Below, in pieces: positions 10,976-22,430 of a stretch of 64,000 nt of DNA; the stretch's first letter is position 1; each line of letters begins with the position of its first letter. Source of the stretch: Palaemon carinicauda (lineage: Eukaryota > Arthropoda > Malacostraca > Decapoda > Palaemonidae); contig NC_090729.1 of assembly GCF_036898095.1 (NCBI RefSeq), forward strand, positions 62,215,436-62,279,435, in the 5' to 3' direction. Under the pieces are notes generated by a model. It ran no database searches. It was not told the DNA's origin and saw only the letters and a program-made list of their open reading frames with translations. A program made the position numbers and the translations under genes.

Positions 10976-13096
10976 GTTAGCCAGAACGACATTCCCAGCA
11001 AATTTCGCTTTAAAAAATTTATCTATTTAGAAAATTAGCTAGGAATTCTTTATATTATGCGGTTTGTTTTGTGGATTTGGCAATTTATTTACCGAGCCCC
11101 ACGAGTGCTAGGCTTCCTAGCCTAGGCACCTACACACTTCATGCATGATATAACCCTCCTGGTAAAGTTTTATTAAAGCTCAGGCAATATTTTATACATT
11201 TAAGATATTACTGAATAAATTTCTTCTTCCAAGATAGTATACGAGTGAGTTTCAGTGACCGATTTTCATCGCGCCTAGGCTACTAGCCTAGGGAATTTAG
11301 TATGCTTTCATACATGTCCCCAATTACCCTTGTATCATCTTTTAAGTGGAGACTGACACCTCCTATACCTTTTAAGTTGATACCTATCTCCCTGTGAGAT
11401 TTAAGAGCAATTCTTCTTTCCCCCGAAAGACTAGCCTAGGCTAACCCTAGTCAGCTTGTCCGTGAATTTTATTCGGGTAAATCCAGCCTAGGGTGTTCCC
11501 GCTCCTTTCCCTCAACCGCAGAGGTCAGTTTTGAGTTTATGACGGGACATCAGAGTATTTGTCTGTGATCGGTGGCCGTCTGGCTTGGAGAATTGAATTC
11601 CTTAGTCAGGTTAGGCTACCAATGCAGGCGGCTAGACCTCCCTAGGCCCCACCTGAAGGCATCATATGATAATGTCTCCTCCCTGTGGCCTAGCAGAAAG
11701 TTCTGTGCCGGCAGGTCCTAAAGCCGAAGAATTGAATTCTTCCCTTACTTAAGGACTCCGACACTAGATTCTGTTCTTATCCACTGAGACAACGGCTTGG
11801 GTGTCACCATCTCACCCTATCAGACTAACCTAATCTAGGGAATTGAATTCCCTGGTCCCTAAGATTGTCTTCACTCTGAATCAGAATCTTTTAGGTTAGG
11901 TAGGACCTACCAGGTACTACCTCGCCTACAGGACCCTTACCCCTCCCCTGCTGTCCTTTGGTGTTGGCCTAGCCTTCACACATCTTGGCCATCATTCTGC
12001 AATCGACTCTACGGGTAGATTTTGGAATGTGCTCGGGTTCTCTGCTGGTCGTCGACTGAGTAGGCTGCCGGCAGAGATCCCCCTAAGCTATCGAATGTTT
12101 ATCAGTCCTCCCTTGGACTGCCTTCCATAGCCCCACCAACTGGTACTGACAGGGCTATGGTTGGATCGAAGCCCGAATATAATTCCCCTTTCCATATGAA
12201 CGCTCATTCTGGATGGAGGTCCACAAGGCTGAACCTTTGCTTCCCCTCCCATCCATGCTTTCTCTCTCTCTTATCATCTACCCTGGGCCAGCTGCCAGCG
12301 TCCTAGATTCACCGGCAGCCGACATGGACTGCGGTCCGCTGTCAGATTGCTCTGCCGCCGCTTGCCATGGGTTACCGCTGACCGGCGACCCAACGACAGC
12401 CGGCGTGTACCGGCTGGCTGCCAGCAACTATACTAACTGCTGATAGCCGGTCGACTAATGGTCTGAAGACACATTCTTTTGCCGGCCGCCGGCAGTTCCG
12501 CCTTCATAGACGAGCCCCCAGCGGCCGGCAGCGGAGTAGCTGCCGGTGGCCCGCCGCCCATTGCCTATGAAAGGCAGTGTACCTTCAAAAGCCCAGGGTA
12601 ATGCCGGCATATGCCGACAGGCACTACAGTACTGACCGTGGAGTGGTCAGTAGTCACTAAGATATTGATTATCTCGCACTAGAAATACCACTGTGCGGTC
12701 TGTGCTCGGTCTGTGCTGTAGCCCATACATATTTCCAACCTACAAGGTGCTTCATGGTCAGTGTATTGTGAGACCACCACATCAAGAGAGTGATTCTCTT
12801 GTTAAGATATTGATCAATGATCACTTATTCAATCCCCAATGTTGAACCTCAGAAGACGGTGTCAATTTGCACCTTATATCCAAAAGATAAGTTGTGTTCT
12901 CCTAATAATTCCATATGGAATTTAGAGTTCAATATTGAAGGAGGTTATAGCAATTGGCTGGACAGGAAACACATGTGGGTGTCTTTCCTCATTCCCTTCT
13001 AGCTTACCTATCCTAAGCTAAAACTATACATAACATTGTATGATGAAATTATGAGTTATTTCACCGACTACTCATCTGCTTTTCCTTTCCTTACAG
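10976..13096 (+). other. DIRS copy A leader with palindromes and a splice-acceptor-like end
   Basis: Non-coding 2.1 kb. The first kilobase holds a cluster of CCTAGG/CCTAGC motifs (11115-11645) and three odd-centred inverted repeats of the form arm-AATT-G-AATT-arm at about 11589, 11727 and 11838. Near 12270-12560 it turns into GCCGGC-rich sequence, as the leaders of copies B and C also do. It ends with the pyrimidine tract TTTTCCTTTCCTTACAG (13080-13096), a good intron 3' splice site placed exactly where gag homology begins. The matching donor is not identified. Confidence 0.6.
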
Positions 13097-14690
13097 GAGA
13101 AGCATCCCGAGTGCGGGAACCATTTCTGCAAGGTCCGCAGTTAGAGCTTCTGCGGCCAGGACATGTGCAAAACCCACACGCAACAACAAATGGCTCTCTT
13201 AAGTATTGGGACCCCCAGGTATGTGACGTTTGTTCCAATCTGGTTACTGAGGCTTTTGATGATCAAAAGTCTACTGAGTCAAGGGATGCAGAAAGAGAGA
13301 CGCTGCAGAAATGGGTCAGGGGTTTCCAGAAGAACACCACTGGCCCATACCTTCCTAATGAAAGGATGAGGGCTTGTTTGTTCCCTAGGACATCTTCGGA
13401 TACAGTTATCCCCAAGCTAAGCCTGAGATCCCCCTCGTCCAGATTCCGATAGAATCTGATGTTTCTGATCCTTGAAGGACATCCAGCTGGAAGACAACAT
13501 GTCGGTAGTTTCCGAGGATACGGAACGTAGTCTTCTAGCTGAAGAGGAGTATCAGGAGACTGTGTTACCTCCTGAAGGCGACGAAGAGAAAGCCAAAATT
13601 ATTTCGGTTTCATCGGCTATGGTGGCTGAGCCAGTCCCGTCGACTTCTTCTGCCGCCCAATTAGACACGATTAGCCATACGCTAACTTCTCTTTTATCCA
13701 TATTTCAGGACATGAAGAAGCAGTCGTCTGAGAAGGAAGCCTCGCTTCGGACGAAGATGGACCAACTCTTGTCTTCCCGTTTAGCCCCCAAGAAGCTAAA
13801 CGTTAAGGAACTTCCCCCCTTTTCTGACGTCAATCCTTGGAGGTATGCTGAACACATGCCTATGTCAGGAGGGAATATCTTCCTCTCCGACAAACTGGGC
13901 ACTGTCCCAGTTGAGGATATCGAGTTTTGGTCCAGCAAAGGGGCCTACCCGGATTGTTACGTCCGCTCAAGGATGGAACCCACCTCAAAGGAGGAAATAA
14001 AGCCGAAGGAGGTCATCATACTGGACCTCCCCAAGCCCCAAGCCTTGTTCACAAAGACCTTGAAGGAGAGGGCCTTCACTAGTTCTAAGGTGCTGGCTCT
14101 GAGTAAGAAGCACCCATCCTTCATTGCTGCTTCTTCCTGTGCCTTCCCCTTTGTGGAGAAAGGGTTTAAGGCAGCCTTAAAGGCAGTTGAGGCAGGGAAA
14201 CCTTGTCCTACACTCTAAAAATGTAGACCCTTTTCCCTTGCCCTTCCATCTGATGATGCGGACTGGAAGGATGTTTGCAACACCTTCTCAGTCGGGTAGC
14301 TGGAGGCCGACATTGCCGGACGTCAGTTCGGAGAAGATATCCCGAAGTTGACGGACTTCCACCTGCGCAGGGAGCAGGAAACCAAGAAGAGACTTGCTGC
14401 CTCTATATCTTGGCCGACTGGGTTAGAGATGATGGCAAGCGTCCCTGATACCCCAGATATGTATATGGTCTTTGCCAAAGTACATTTGGCGAAGGTCACC
14501 AAAAACCTATACAATTTCGTTAAAGCCAGACGGGCTTGCAGAGAGTTCGTGTTCGCCTCGGCTACGGTGAGACATGAACCAAGGAAGCTGATAGCTTCCA
14601 GTATCTGGGGAAAGACTTCTTCCCAAGCGAAGTGATCAAAGAGGTCGTTTACAGAGCCACTACGGAGAACAGGAATCTCCTACACAAATG
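13097..14690 (+). pseudogene. DIRS copy A gag-like ORF, broken
   Basis: The three gag copies in this window align over YWDPQVCDVC, KWVRGFQKN, GPYLPNERMR, NPWRYAEHMP and RRACREFVFA. The product would be the structural, nucleic-acid-packaging protein of the element. The first part (13097-13452) is in one frame, 13472-14218 is in a second, and after a stop at 14218 the homology resumes from 14219 and 14348 up to about 14630. A central acidic linker (13520-13700) is followed by a more basic stretch. The clean gag of copy B shows these breaks are damage, not programmed shifts. I recognise no catalytic domain. The N-terminal Cys pattern is weaker here than in copy B. Confidence 0.8.
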
Positions 14691-16818
14691 AGGCTTGTCA
14701 TCATACAGAAGACCAAACGACCCAGAGTGCCCTCTCGCCCTCCACGACAACAACAACAGCTTCCCGTGGCAACGGTGTCCCAGACGGTGGCACAACCACC
14801 TACCACGTTCCAGCTGGTGCCCCAACAGGTGGCGACTCAGTCGCCTGTTTTTACCCCAGCCTTTGAAAGACAAAAAGACAATCAACAACCTTTCGGCCGA
14901 AATCTCGGGTTTCCTTTCGAGGTTCCTCTAGACGCCCCTCCAGAGGCAGGGGCAACAAGGGTGGACGTGGCCAAGGAGGCAAGTCCTCCAACCAGCACTC
15001 CAAGTGAGATGCTTCTGGTAGGAAGGAGACTTCTCCTCTTCCAGGATCGTTGGACCTTCGATCCCTGGGCCCACAGCCTAGTCAAGAACGGACTGGGCTG
15101 GAGTTGGAATGCATCCCCACCGAATTTCCCTCAGTTCTTCCAACACTCAACCCCCATGTTGGAAGAATATGTCCAAGAACTCCTAGACAAGAGAGTTGTA
15201 AGGAGGGCAAAGTCTATCAAATTCCAAGGAAGGCTGCTCTGTGTTCTGAAGAAAGACTGAAAATCTCAGTGTCATTCTGGACTTATCACCACTCAAAAAG
15301 TTCATAGTAAACCACAAGTTCAGAATGCTGACTCTTCAACACATAAGGACCCTATTGCCCAAACAGGCATACACAGTCTCCATAGATATGGCGGACACAT
15401 ACTGGCATGTTCCGATCAATCGCCAAGTCTCCTCCTACCTAGGATTCAAACTGCAAAAAAGACAGTATGTCTTCAGAGCCATGCCCTTTGGACTAAACAT
15501 AGCCCCAAGGGTATTCATAAAGCTTGCAAATGCAGTCATTCGTCAACTACGCCTAAAGAGAGTTAAGGTGATTGCCTACCTGGACGACTGGCTGGTATGG
15601 GCAGCATCCAAGGAAGAATGCACGCAAGCCTCCAAGGAAGTGATCCATTTCATGGAACATCTAGGATTCAAGATCAACTTGGAAAAGTCTCGTCTATCTC
15701 CAGCTCAGAAGTTCCAATGGCTGGGTGTCCACTGGAACTTACAGACACACTGCCTCTCTATTCCATCAAAGAAGAGGAGATAAATAGTGGGATCTGTCAA
15801 GAGACTCCTTCAATCATTCAGGATTTCAAGAAGGCAACAGGTGAGAGTATTGGGGTCTCTCCAGTTCGCCTCAGTGACAGACCCAGTGTTCAGAGCACAA
15901 TTAAAAGATGCATCAGGAGTCTCGAGAAAATACGCGTCAAACCCTCGAAGAGATCTAAAAAGACCAATACCAACTCGTCTATGATCACTCCTCAAGCCAT
16001 GGTCAGAGGCCAAGTACCTAAAGAAAAAGGTACCCCTACAACCGCCTCCATCTTCAGTCACCGTTCACACGGATGCTTCAAAGGAAGGGTGGGGAGGCCA
16101 CTCTCACCATCGAAAAGTCCAGGGAACCTGGTCCTCCCTCTTCAAGACCATCTACATCAACTTTCTGGAAGCCATGGCAGTTTTTCTCTCACTGAAGAAA
16201 CTAAAACTTCGCTGCTCGATCCACATCCGAATGGTACTAGACAGTGAAGTTTTAATGAGATGCCTGAATCGACAAGGTTTGGGATCACCTCAAATCAACC
16301 AAGTGATAATGGCCATCTTCAGCCTGGCGGAGAAGAAAAGATGGCACTTATCAGCAGTTCACCTTCAAGGGTTCCGCAATGGGACGGCGGACGCTCTATG
16401 CAGGCTCAACCCGATAGAGTCAGAATGGTCCCTTGACGCAAGATCATTCTCCTTCATCTTACGCAAAGTCCCAGGACTGCAAATAGACCTCTTTGCAACG
16501 AGCGACAACAACAAGGATACTCTAGCGGAAGCAACAGATGTGATGTCCATAGACTGGAACAGATGGTCCAAGATTTACCAGTTCCCTCTAAATGACCTCC
16601 TGCTGAAGGTCCTCAACAAACTGAGATCCTTTCAAGGAACGGCAGCAATAGTGGCTCACAAGTGGCCCAACAGCATCTGGTTCCCCCTGATAACGGAACT
16701 ACGGCTGAAACTGATTCTGTTGACGGATCCAGTTGTGACTCAGCAAGTGCAGAAGTCGACTGTCTCAGCTTCATCACAGATAACCCGGAACCTTCATCTC
16801 ATGACTTTCTCACCTTAG
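14688..16818 (+). pseudogene. DIRS copy A reverse transcriptase and RNase H, broken
   Basis: From 14688 the frame runs through a Pro/Gln-rich linker and then FQDRWTFDPWAHSLVK, the start of DIRS Pol. A shift near 15262 leads into VILDLSPLKKFIVNHKFRML and the main frame (15325-16818). RT motifs follow: VSIDMADTYWHVP, FRAMPFGLNIAPRVF and the catalytic VIAYLDDWLV (YLDD at about 15579). Stops interrupt the main frame at 15781-15783 and near 15982. RNase H begins with VHTDASKEGWGGH (16063) and continues through LDSEVLMRCLN, HLQGFRNGTADALCRL and the DIRS-typical IDLFATSDN. The enzyme would copy the element's RNA and remove the RNA strand. The catalytic residues are still present, so decay is recent to moderate. 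Confidence 0.92.
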
Positions 16819-17761
16819 TAGTAAAGAAAAGGTTTGGGATTTCAAAGGACAGTATTAACTTTTTAGAAGAATACAAGTCGAAATCAACGAGAAGACAATC
16901 CTAGTCTTCCTGGAAGAAATGGGTTGCCTTTGTCAAGGCAAAGAAACCAGAGGAGATATCAACAGAATTTTGTTTATCCTTCTTTATCCATCTCCATGAA
17001 CAAGGTTTAGCAGCCAACACGATTTCTACGTGTGAATCTGCCCTGACTAGACCCTTGCTATATGCCTTCCAGGTGGACTTCTCTAATGAAATCTTCAACA
17101 AGATTCCAAAAGCCTGCGCTAGACTTTGGCCCGCAGCTCCTCTGAGGCCCATTTCTTGGTCCTTGGATAAGGTTCTTCACTTAGCGTCGACCTTGAACAA
17201 CGAAGATTGCTCTCTAAAAGATTTGACTCAAAAGTTGATATTGTTATTTGCACCATCCTCAGGAGCCAGAGTTAGCGAAATAGTGACCCTTTCGAGGAAT
17301 GATGGCCACATGCAGTTCACAGACTGCGGAGAACTGAACCTATTTCCTGACCCAGCGTTTCTCGCCAAGAACGAGCTGCCCTGGAGAATATAACCTTTGA
17401 AGGAAGAAGCATCTCTATGTCCAGTAGAATGCCTAAAGGTCTATCTTCGTAGAACCTCAGACTTTAGAGGGGTAAGCTTTTCAAGGGAGAAACCTCATGT
17501 TCAACATTGACCTTGAAACAACTAAGGGCGAAGATCACCTATTTCATTCCTAGAGCGGATCCAGACAGTACACCCGCAGGTCATGATCCGAGAAAGGTCG
17601 CTTCGTCTCTAAACTTCTTCCAGAACATGAGTTTTGAAAGCCTTCACGCCTACACTGGATGAAAATCATCCAGGGTTTTCTTCAAACATTATGCGAAACA
17701 AGTGCAAGAGATAAAGCACTATGTGGTGGCAGCAGGTAGTGTACTAAAACCTGCCGCTTGA
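16662..17761 (+). pseudogene. DIRS copy A tyrosine recombinase, broken
   Basis: This frame overlaps the end of RNase H in another register, the usual DIRS arrangement. The N-terminal core-binding part reads WKKWVAFVKAK and SFFIHLHEQGLAANTIST. The catalytic part has SGARVSEIVTLSRN (first catalytic arginine), then after a frameshift near 17490 GHDPRKVASSLNFF (H-x-x-R box) and FFKHYAKQ with the likely nucleophilic tyrosine. The protein would cut and rejoin DNA to insert a circular cDNA. Stops lie at 16902, 17391 and 17661, the last falling between the H-x-x-R box and the tyrosine. It ends GSVLKPAA at 17761. The order of boxes makes the identification firm. Confidence 0.9.
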
Positions 17762-18758
17762 ATTCTGCAAAGAACAGTGTACTAATTGGGACTTTTAGTG
17801 AAGGGTGTGCATGATTGACTACTACGGTGTATCATGTTTAGTGATATGTCTAGTAAATGACACTATAGAGTGTTCTAAAGACACAGGTGACTAAAGCATA
17901 AAAGACTGACACGTACCATGCGTATTCATATGCAAGTGTTCCTTTTGTAACAACAGAGACAATAGTGAAATTTTACTATATTTCCCATAGAGTGGCTTGT
18001 GTTTCCTTATCAGATGAAACTTTATTCTTTCTGTTATTACTAGTTATTATGCTTTCACACAATATTTTCATTGAAAATTTTTATTTGATTGTATATGTTA
18101 CAACCCATAATTTCTATATACTGTCTGGTAATAAACACAGTTAGGAATTTTTGCGTCTCATTTCACCATAAAAATTCTAAAATGCAAATAAAGGGTGTCA
18201 GAGCTACGTTTCATCCTCTTATTTTTGAAAAATATTCAGAATAAACTATATTTCTGTTCCAAGCAAACAATCATCAAATTTATATGTTATGCTATCAAGT
18301 TCAGTCCCTGGTAATGACTGACTTTACCAACCTGTTTACCCTACTGACTTTACATTTTCCTACAGGAATGTTAACCTGTCTAACTTGTGTACAACAAATA
18401 AGCAGACTGAGGGAGATGTCAGACACCTATACATAATTGTTCCTTTCAGAATACAAACTATGTTTTTACGTATATGATGACACTAATACAGTATACAACT
18501 TGTTTGCTAGATTGTTCCTTGAACTCACAATCCTTGGGTTTTTTCCTAGAGTCTTCCATGACTCATCCTTGTAGGGGGCAGGAAGCACTGACATAGTCCA
18601 TGATCAGTTGAAAGGTGTATGACGGTAGCACCAGGTGTCTCCAGGTCTGGATGACCAAGGAAAATTTATCTTGGGGTTATTGGCATTATTGAAAATCCAC
18701 AGATACATTAATGCTCTGGTAAACTACCATCAGGATGACATGGCCTGAGCCCAAAAAA
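17762..18758 (+). other. DIRS copy A 3' non-coding region
   Basis: About 1 kb of AT-rich, non-coding sequence from the recombinase stop to the terminal inverted motif. It matches the 3' region of copy C in its last 250 bases (GTCTTCCATGACTC / CCATGATCAGT, CCACAGATACATT, CTCTGGTAAAC). The final 30 bases are the inverse of the 5' ends of copies C and D. Confidence 0.7.
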
Positions 18759-19243
18759 CGGATTTTGAGCGAAGCGAAAAATCTATTTATGGGGTAGGTA
18801 GCCATGTCGTCCTGATTGACCCACCCTCCTTTGACAAAGGATGAATGAATCCCTCCCTTATGTACTGTATCTGTAGCACCTCATTATCGCTACAAAGAAT
18901 GACAAGATGGCGCCACACGGTGTCGTGCTGGCGCTCAACAACAGTACGATTAGGAGCGTTGCCTTAATAACGCCCCTCCTACAATTCTTGCTACTTTACC
19001 CTCTCGAAGCGTAAACGCTATTAGGGGTGTAGATAGCTATGTGGCTTGTCAAGAATACGTCCTCTGATCTTATACGATATCCCTACGGATAATACAAGGG
19101 ATACTAGCGCCAGGAGTTAGAATTTTGTTACCTTTAGTAAAATTCCGTGGGATATATCACTGTAATTAAATATAACCTAGGAAGCTACTAAGAAGGAACT
19201 TCCATCAGGGCGACATGGCTACCTCACCCAAAAATAGATTTTT
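18759..19243. mobile_element. fold-back relic made of DIRS terminal sequence
   Basis: The left end reads AAAATCTATTTATGGGGTAG, then GTAGCCATGTCGTCCTGAT. The right end is the inverse (ATCAGGGCGACATGGCTAC, then CACCCAAAAATAGATTTT). The right half also matches, in inverse, the 5' terminal 300 bases of copy B (CCTAGGAAGCTACTA, GGGATATATCACTGTA). It carries no coding sequence. It abuts copy A on the left and copy B on the right, so three DIRS-related units stand in a row. Confidence 0.65.
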
Positions 19244-19251
19244 TGGGCTCA

Positions 19252-19552
19252 AGCCATGTCGTGCTGATGGAAGTTCCTTCATTAGTAGCTTCCTAGGTTA
19301 TATGTGACTACAGTGATATATCCCAGAGAATTTACCGAAGGTACCCAGAATTCTAACTCCTGGAGCGAATATCCCTTAACATTCTAAGAAGGGATATCGC
19401 GTAAGGACGTAATGGACGTAATGGCACACCTCATAGCAATCTGCACCCCAGATAGAGTTTACGTTCGAGGAGGTGTGGCAAAAAATAAAAAGGGGGCCCT
19501 TCAAAGGCCATCCCCGTTCCCTACTGCTATCGATAGTACAACAGCGCCATCC
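19252..19552 (+). repeat. left arm of copy B inverted repeat
   Basis: It runs from GCCATGTCGTGCTGATGGAAG to ACAACAGCGCCATCC. Its inverse stands at 23912-24212. It includes a CTATCGATAG palindrome near 19528 and a direct doublet GTAATGGAC/GTAATGGCA near 19410. Confidence 0.9.
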
Positions 19553-20825
19553 CCACGATAGTGGCCATTCCTTTTTTGTTGCGATTTCACTCGGTGGTAT
19601 TTTCCGGTGATTGAATTTATTTCGATCGGTTAAAGGATTATTATTATGCTTTCTTCATCTTCTTCCTCCTTCAGAAAGTTGAGTATCGGGTCTTTACTTT
19701 GAATAAGTTTTAGCTCTTGTTTCTCAATGATATTGAGTATTTATAGTGTTTCTAGAGCTAAGTGATTACTGGAGGCGCCATGGGCGCTGTCGTTCTTAGG
19801 CATGCGTTATTCAGTTAGCGGAACGACTTCCAGTTTTAAGTAGCCTTATTTAATTCTCGTAATTAATTAGCTATTTAGGCATATTCTTGTGAAGACGTGA
19901 TTATATGCATAATTTTTTCCTTTTTCCTCTGTCGATCGTATAGTTAGAGTTTCGGTGATTTAGGTAACCGAGAACTCGTCTAACTTAGTTAGGCTAACCT
20001 AGACACTGTCTATACGTTCAACATTCCCCGTTTACCTTTGTGTTTTGTTTTCATTCCTTTGGAGACTGATACCTCCTGTAATGTTATGAAACTTCTCACG
20101 TCTCTTCGGAGACTTAAAGGTAATCCCTTTCCCTCTGAGTGTAGTCCCAGACTACAACCCTTATGGCCATGCCTGAATATTATTCAGACATGGCTGACCT
20201 GGGGTTTGGTTTCTGCCTATCCTCTTAACCTTTGGTTGTGGATATACCAACAGGTTTTGGGATTTGGTCAGAATCTCAGAGTATTTAGTCTTATGTCATT
20301 GACCTTACGACAGGGTGAGTTGGTTGAGGGATACCTTTACTCCCCTGCCGACAAGGTTACCGACAATGGAGGTTAGTCCTCCATAGTCGCTTTGGTTTTG
20401 GTAGTATACCATTTCTCCTTGCGACTAAAGACTTGTCCTGTGCCACAGTTCCTTGGGCTGAAAGTAACCCCTTTTAGCCTAAAATAACGTGGCACTGGAA
20501 TCCTGTTTCTCTTTGTGGGAGGAGGCGCAGTGTCGCCCCCTCCCCTTACTGTGTCGGCAGTCTCTGGGTTGGAAAACTGAGTCTCTCCTAGCACCCGGAT
20601 TTTGTCGATACCATACAGAAACAGAGTTCCTTTTATAGGTGCTAGGACTGTCAAGTTTGACAGTTCCTGTCACAATTGTTACAGGACCCTTTTCCCCTTT
20701 CCCTCACCCCTTTTTAATGTTTTTTCCATTGCCTTTTAGGCTGACATCCTGCATTCTTTCCTTAACGGTAGAGTGCTGGATGCAGCCAGACTACCTCTCT
20801 CATCTTTGCTGATGGCAGGGCATAC

Positions 20826-20960
20826 TGCCGCCTGCCGGCCTGGCCGACATTGCCGGCCTGGCCGACATTGCCGGTCTGGCCGACATTGCCGGCCTGGCCG
20901 ACATTGCCGGCCTGGCCGACATTGCCGGTCTGGCCGACATTGCCGGCCTGGCCGACAACC
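20826..20960. repeat. 18-bp GC-rich minisatellite in copy B leader
   Basis: Seven units alternate GCCGGCCTG with GCCGACATT (18 bases). In every third unit CCT becomes TCT, so a 54-base higher-order period is visible. Related CGGC-rich sequence continues to about 21170. The long open frames on both strands here are products of the repeat and not genes. Confidence 0.95.
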
Positions 20961-22430
20961 AGGATGGCTGCCAATAGTCCTGCCGACAGTCATGGACTGT
21001 CGGCAGCTGCCGACTTTGCCGGCGGCTACCGACGTTGTCGGCGGCTGCCGACGTGGCCGGCGGTTGTCGGCATGATAGTTCTTTTTGCCGGCCTGGCCGG
21101 CAACCAAGATGGCTGCCGACAATCATTGACTGTCACCAGTTGCCGGCCTGGACGGCAGTGGCGCCCATGATGGCTGTGAGTGGTTAGTCCCTTCTGTCCC
21201 CGAGGTTCTCAGTCCTCCCTTGGACTGTAGCTATAGGTTCTGTTGCCTTAATGCTGTCGGCAGGGCCGGCAACGCGGCGCGCCGACTGTATCAGTACTGT
21301 CGGCGGGTTGCTGGCAACAGTACTGTAGCTATATAGAAGCCTGAATGTTACATTCTCCCCTTCTATTAGAACCTCCTTTCGGTAAAAAGGTAGTCTATTA
21401 GACTTTTCTTCCTTAATTACTGTATATAGTTACAGTAAAGGATAGCCCTTTTTTCCATACTGTCTCTCTCTCTGTCTCGCTAGGTCTGCAAGGTATGCAG
21501 ACATATCCTAGCCAGACCGGCAACATGCCGGATATACTGCTGTATAGGTATTACAGATAGCCAGTATATCTCAGTATAGTATATACTGTAGATAGAAGAC
21601 TACTATATTTCTTATACTAGTGGTTTTTTCCAATATATTTTGGATATCTAATTCGGGCAATTGCTGAGCCTAATCCTATATTGAATGAATATGATTTCTT
21701 CAATATCCTGATTAGAAATCAGTTTTAGGATTATCCTGCAATATTAAATATTTCAGGCATGAGTAATACACTCTTATCCTGTAAAGGGTACAGCCCCTTT
21801 TTCTTTGAGTCTCCCTGTTCAGGAAACTCTATGATTTAATATTATAAGAAGACTACAGCAAATGACCCGAGTAGGATGTTCATTTATATGTCTTTATTTT
21901 TTTGTTTCATCTAGGGCTAGATGGACCCTGCTGTCATATGCTGCCTTGTAGGCAGCATAATAAGACTGCATGACATAGGTACAGTAGTCGATATGTTGCA
22001 ATTTACACTTTTGCAATTTAGAAACTACAGTACCATGTTACAGTAGTTTTTCCTAACTTACCTTGGGTATCCTCCAGCGAGTGTTCTGCTGATACCGTTT
22101 ATATATTGAAGGAATAATTTCTTTAATAGTCTGATTTGATATCAGTCATCCTAACCCCACAGTATTAACAATTTTGGGATAGTTAATTGATACTTCTCTA
22201 CCCCTAAGGGTAAGTAACCCTTCTACTTAGATTTTCTCACAGAGAAAGCTCCATGTAAGTTAATACTGAGGGGAGGTAGCAGCATTTGCTCGCGGAGGTA
22301 TACAGGTATGTATCTCCTACTATCCCTTTTTAGCTTCTATCCTAAGCTATTTTGTTATAGATGACATTTACATGTTGATTATTAAAGTAATAATCCATTA
22401 TATACTCATTTGGTTTTCCTTTCTTTACAG

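Larger units (their letters stand above)
10976..18758 (+). mobile_element. DIRS-type retrotransposon copy A (5' end replaced by piggyBac)
   Basis: Order on the plus strand: leader, gag, RT/RNase H, tyrosine recombinase, then 3' region. DIRS elements replicate by reverse transcription but integrate with a tyrosine recombinase instead of a DDE integrase. The sequence right of the piggyBac TTAA (GTTAGCCAGAACGAC) matches the leader of copy C (GTTAGCAGAACGAC near 25860), so the piggyBac element entered the leader of this DIRS copy and the terminal repeat to its left is lost. The 3' end reads CATCAGGATGACATGG and CCTGAGCCCAAAAA, the inverse of the 5' ends of copies C and D. All genes carry stops or frameshifts. 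Confidence 0.88.

Noticed and set aside
12213..12443. 76-residue plus-strand frame in the DIRS copy A leader
   Set aside because: GC-rich leader repeat sequence; no counterpart in the leaders of copies B or C.
20736..21170. Long open frames on both strands with repeated Arg/Pro/Cys/Trp units
   Set aside because: They follow the 18-bp minisatellite, whose length is a multiple of three, so all frames stay open. No start context or conserved domain.
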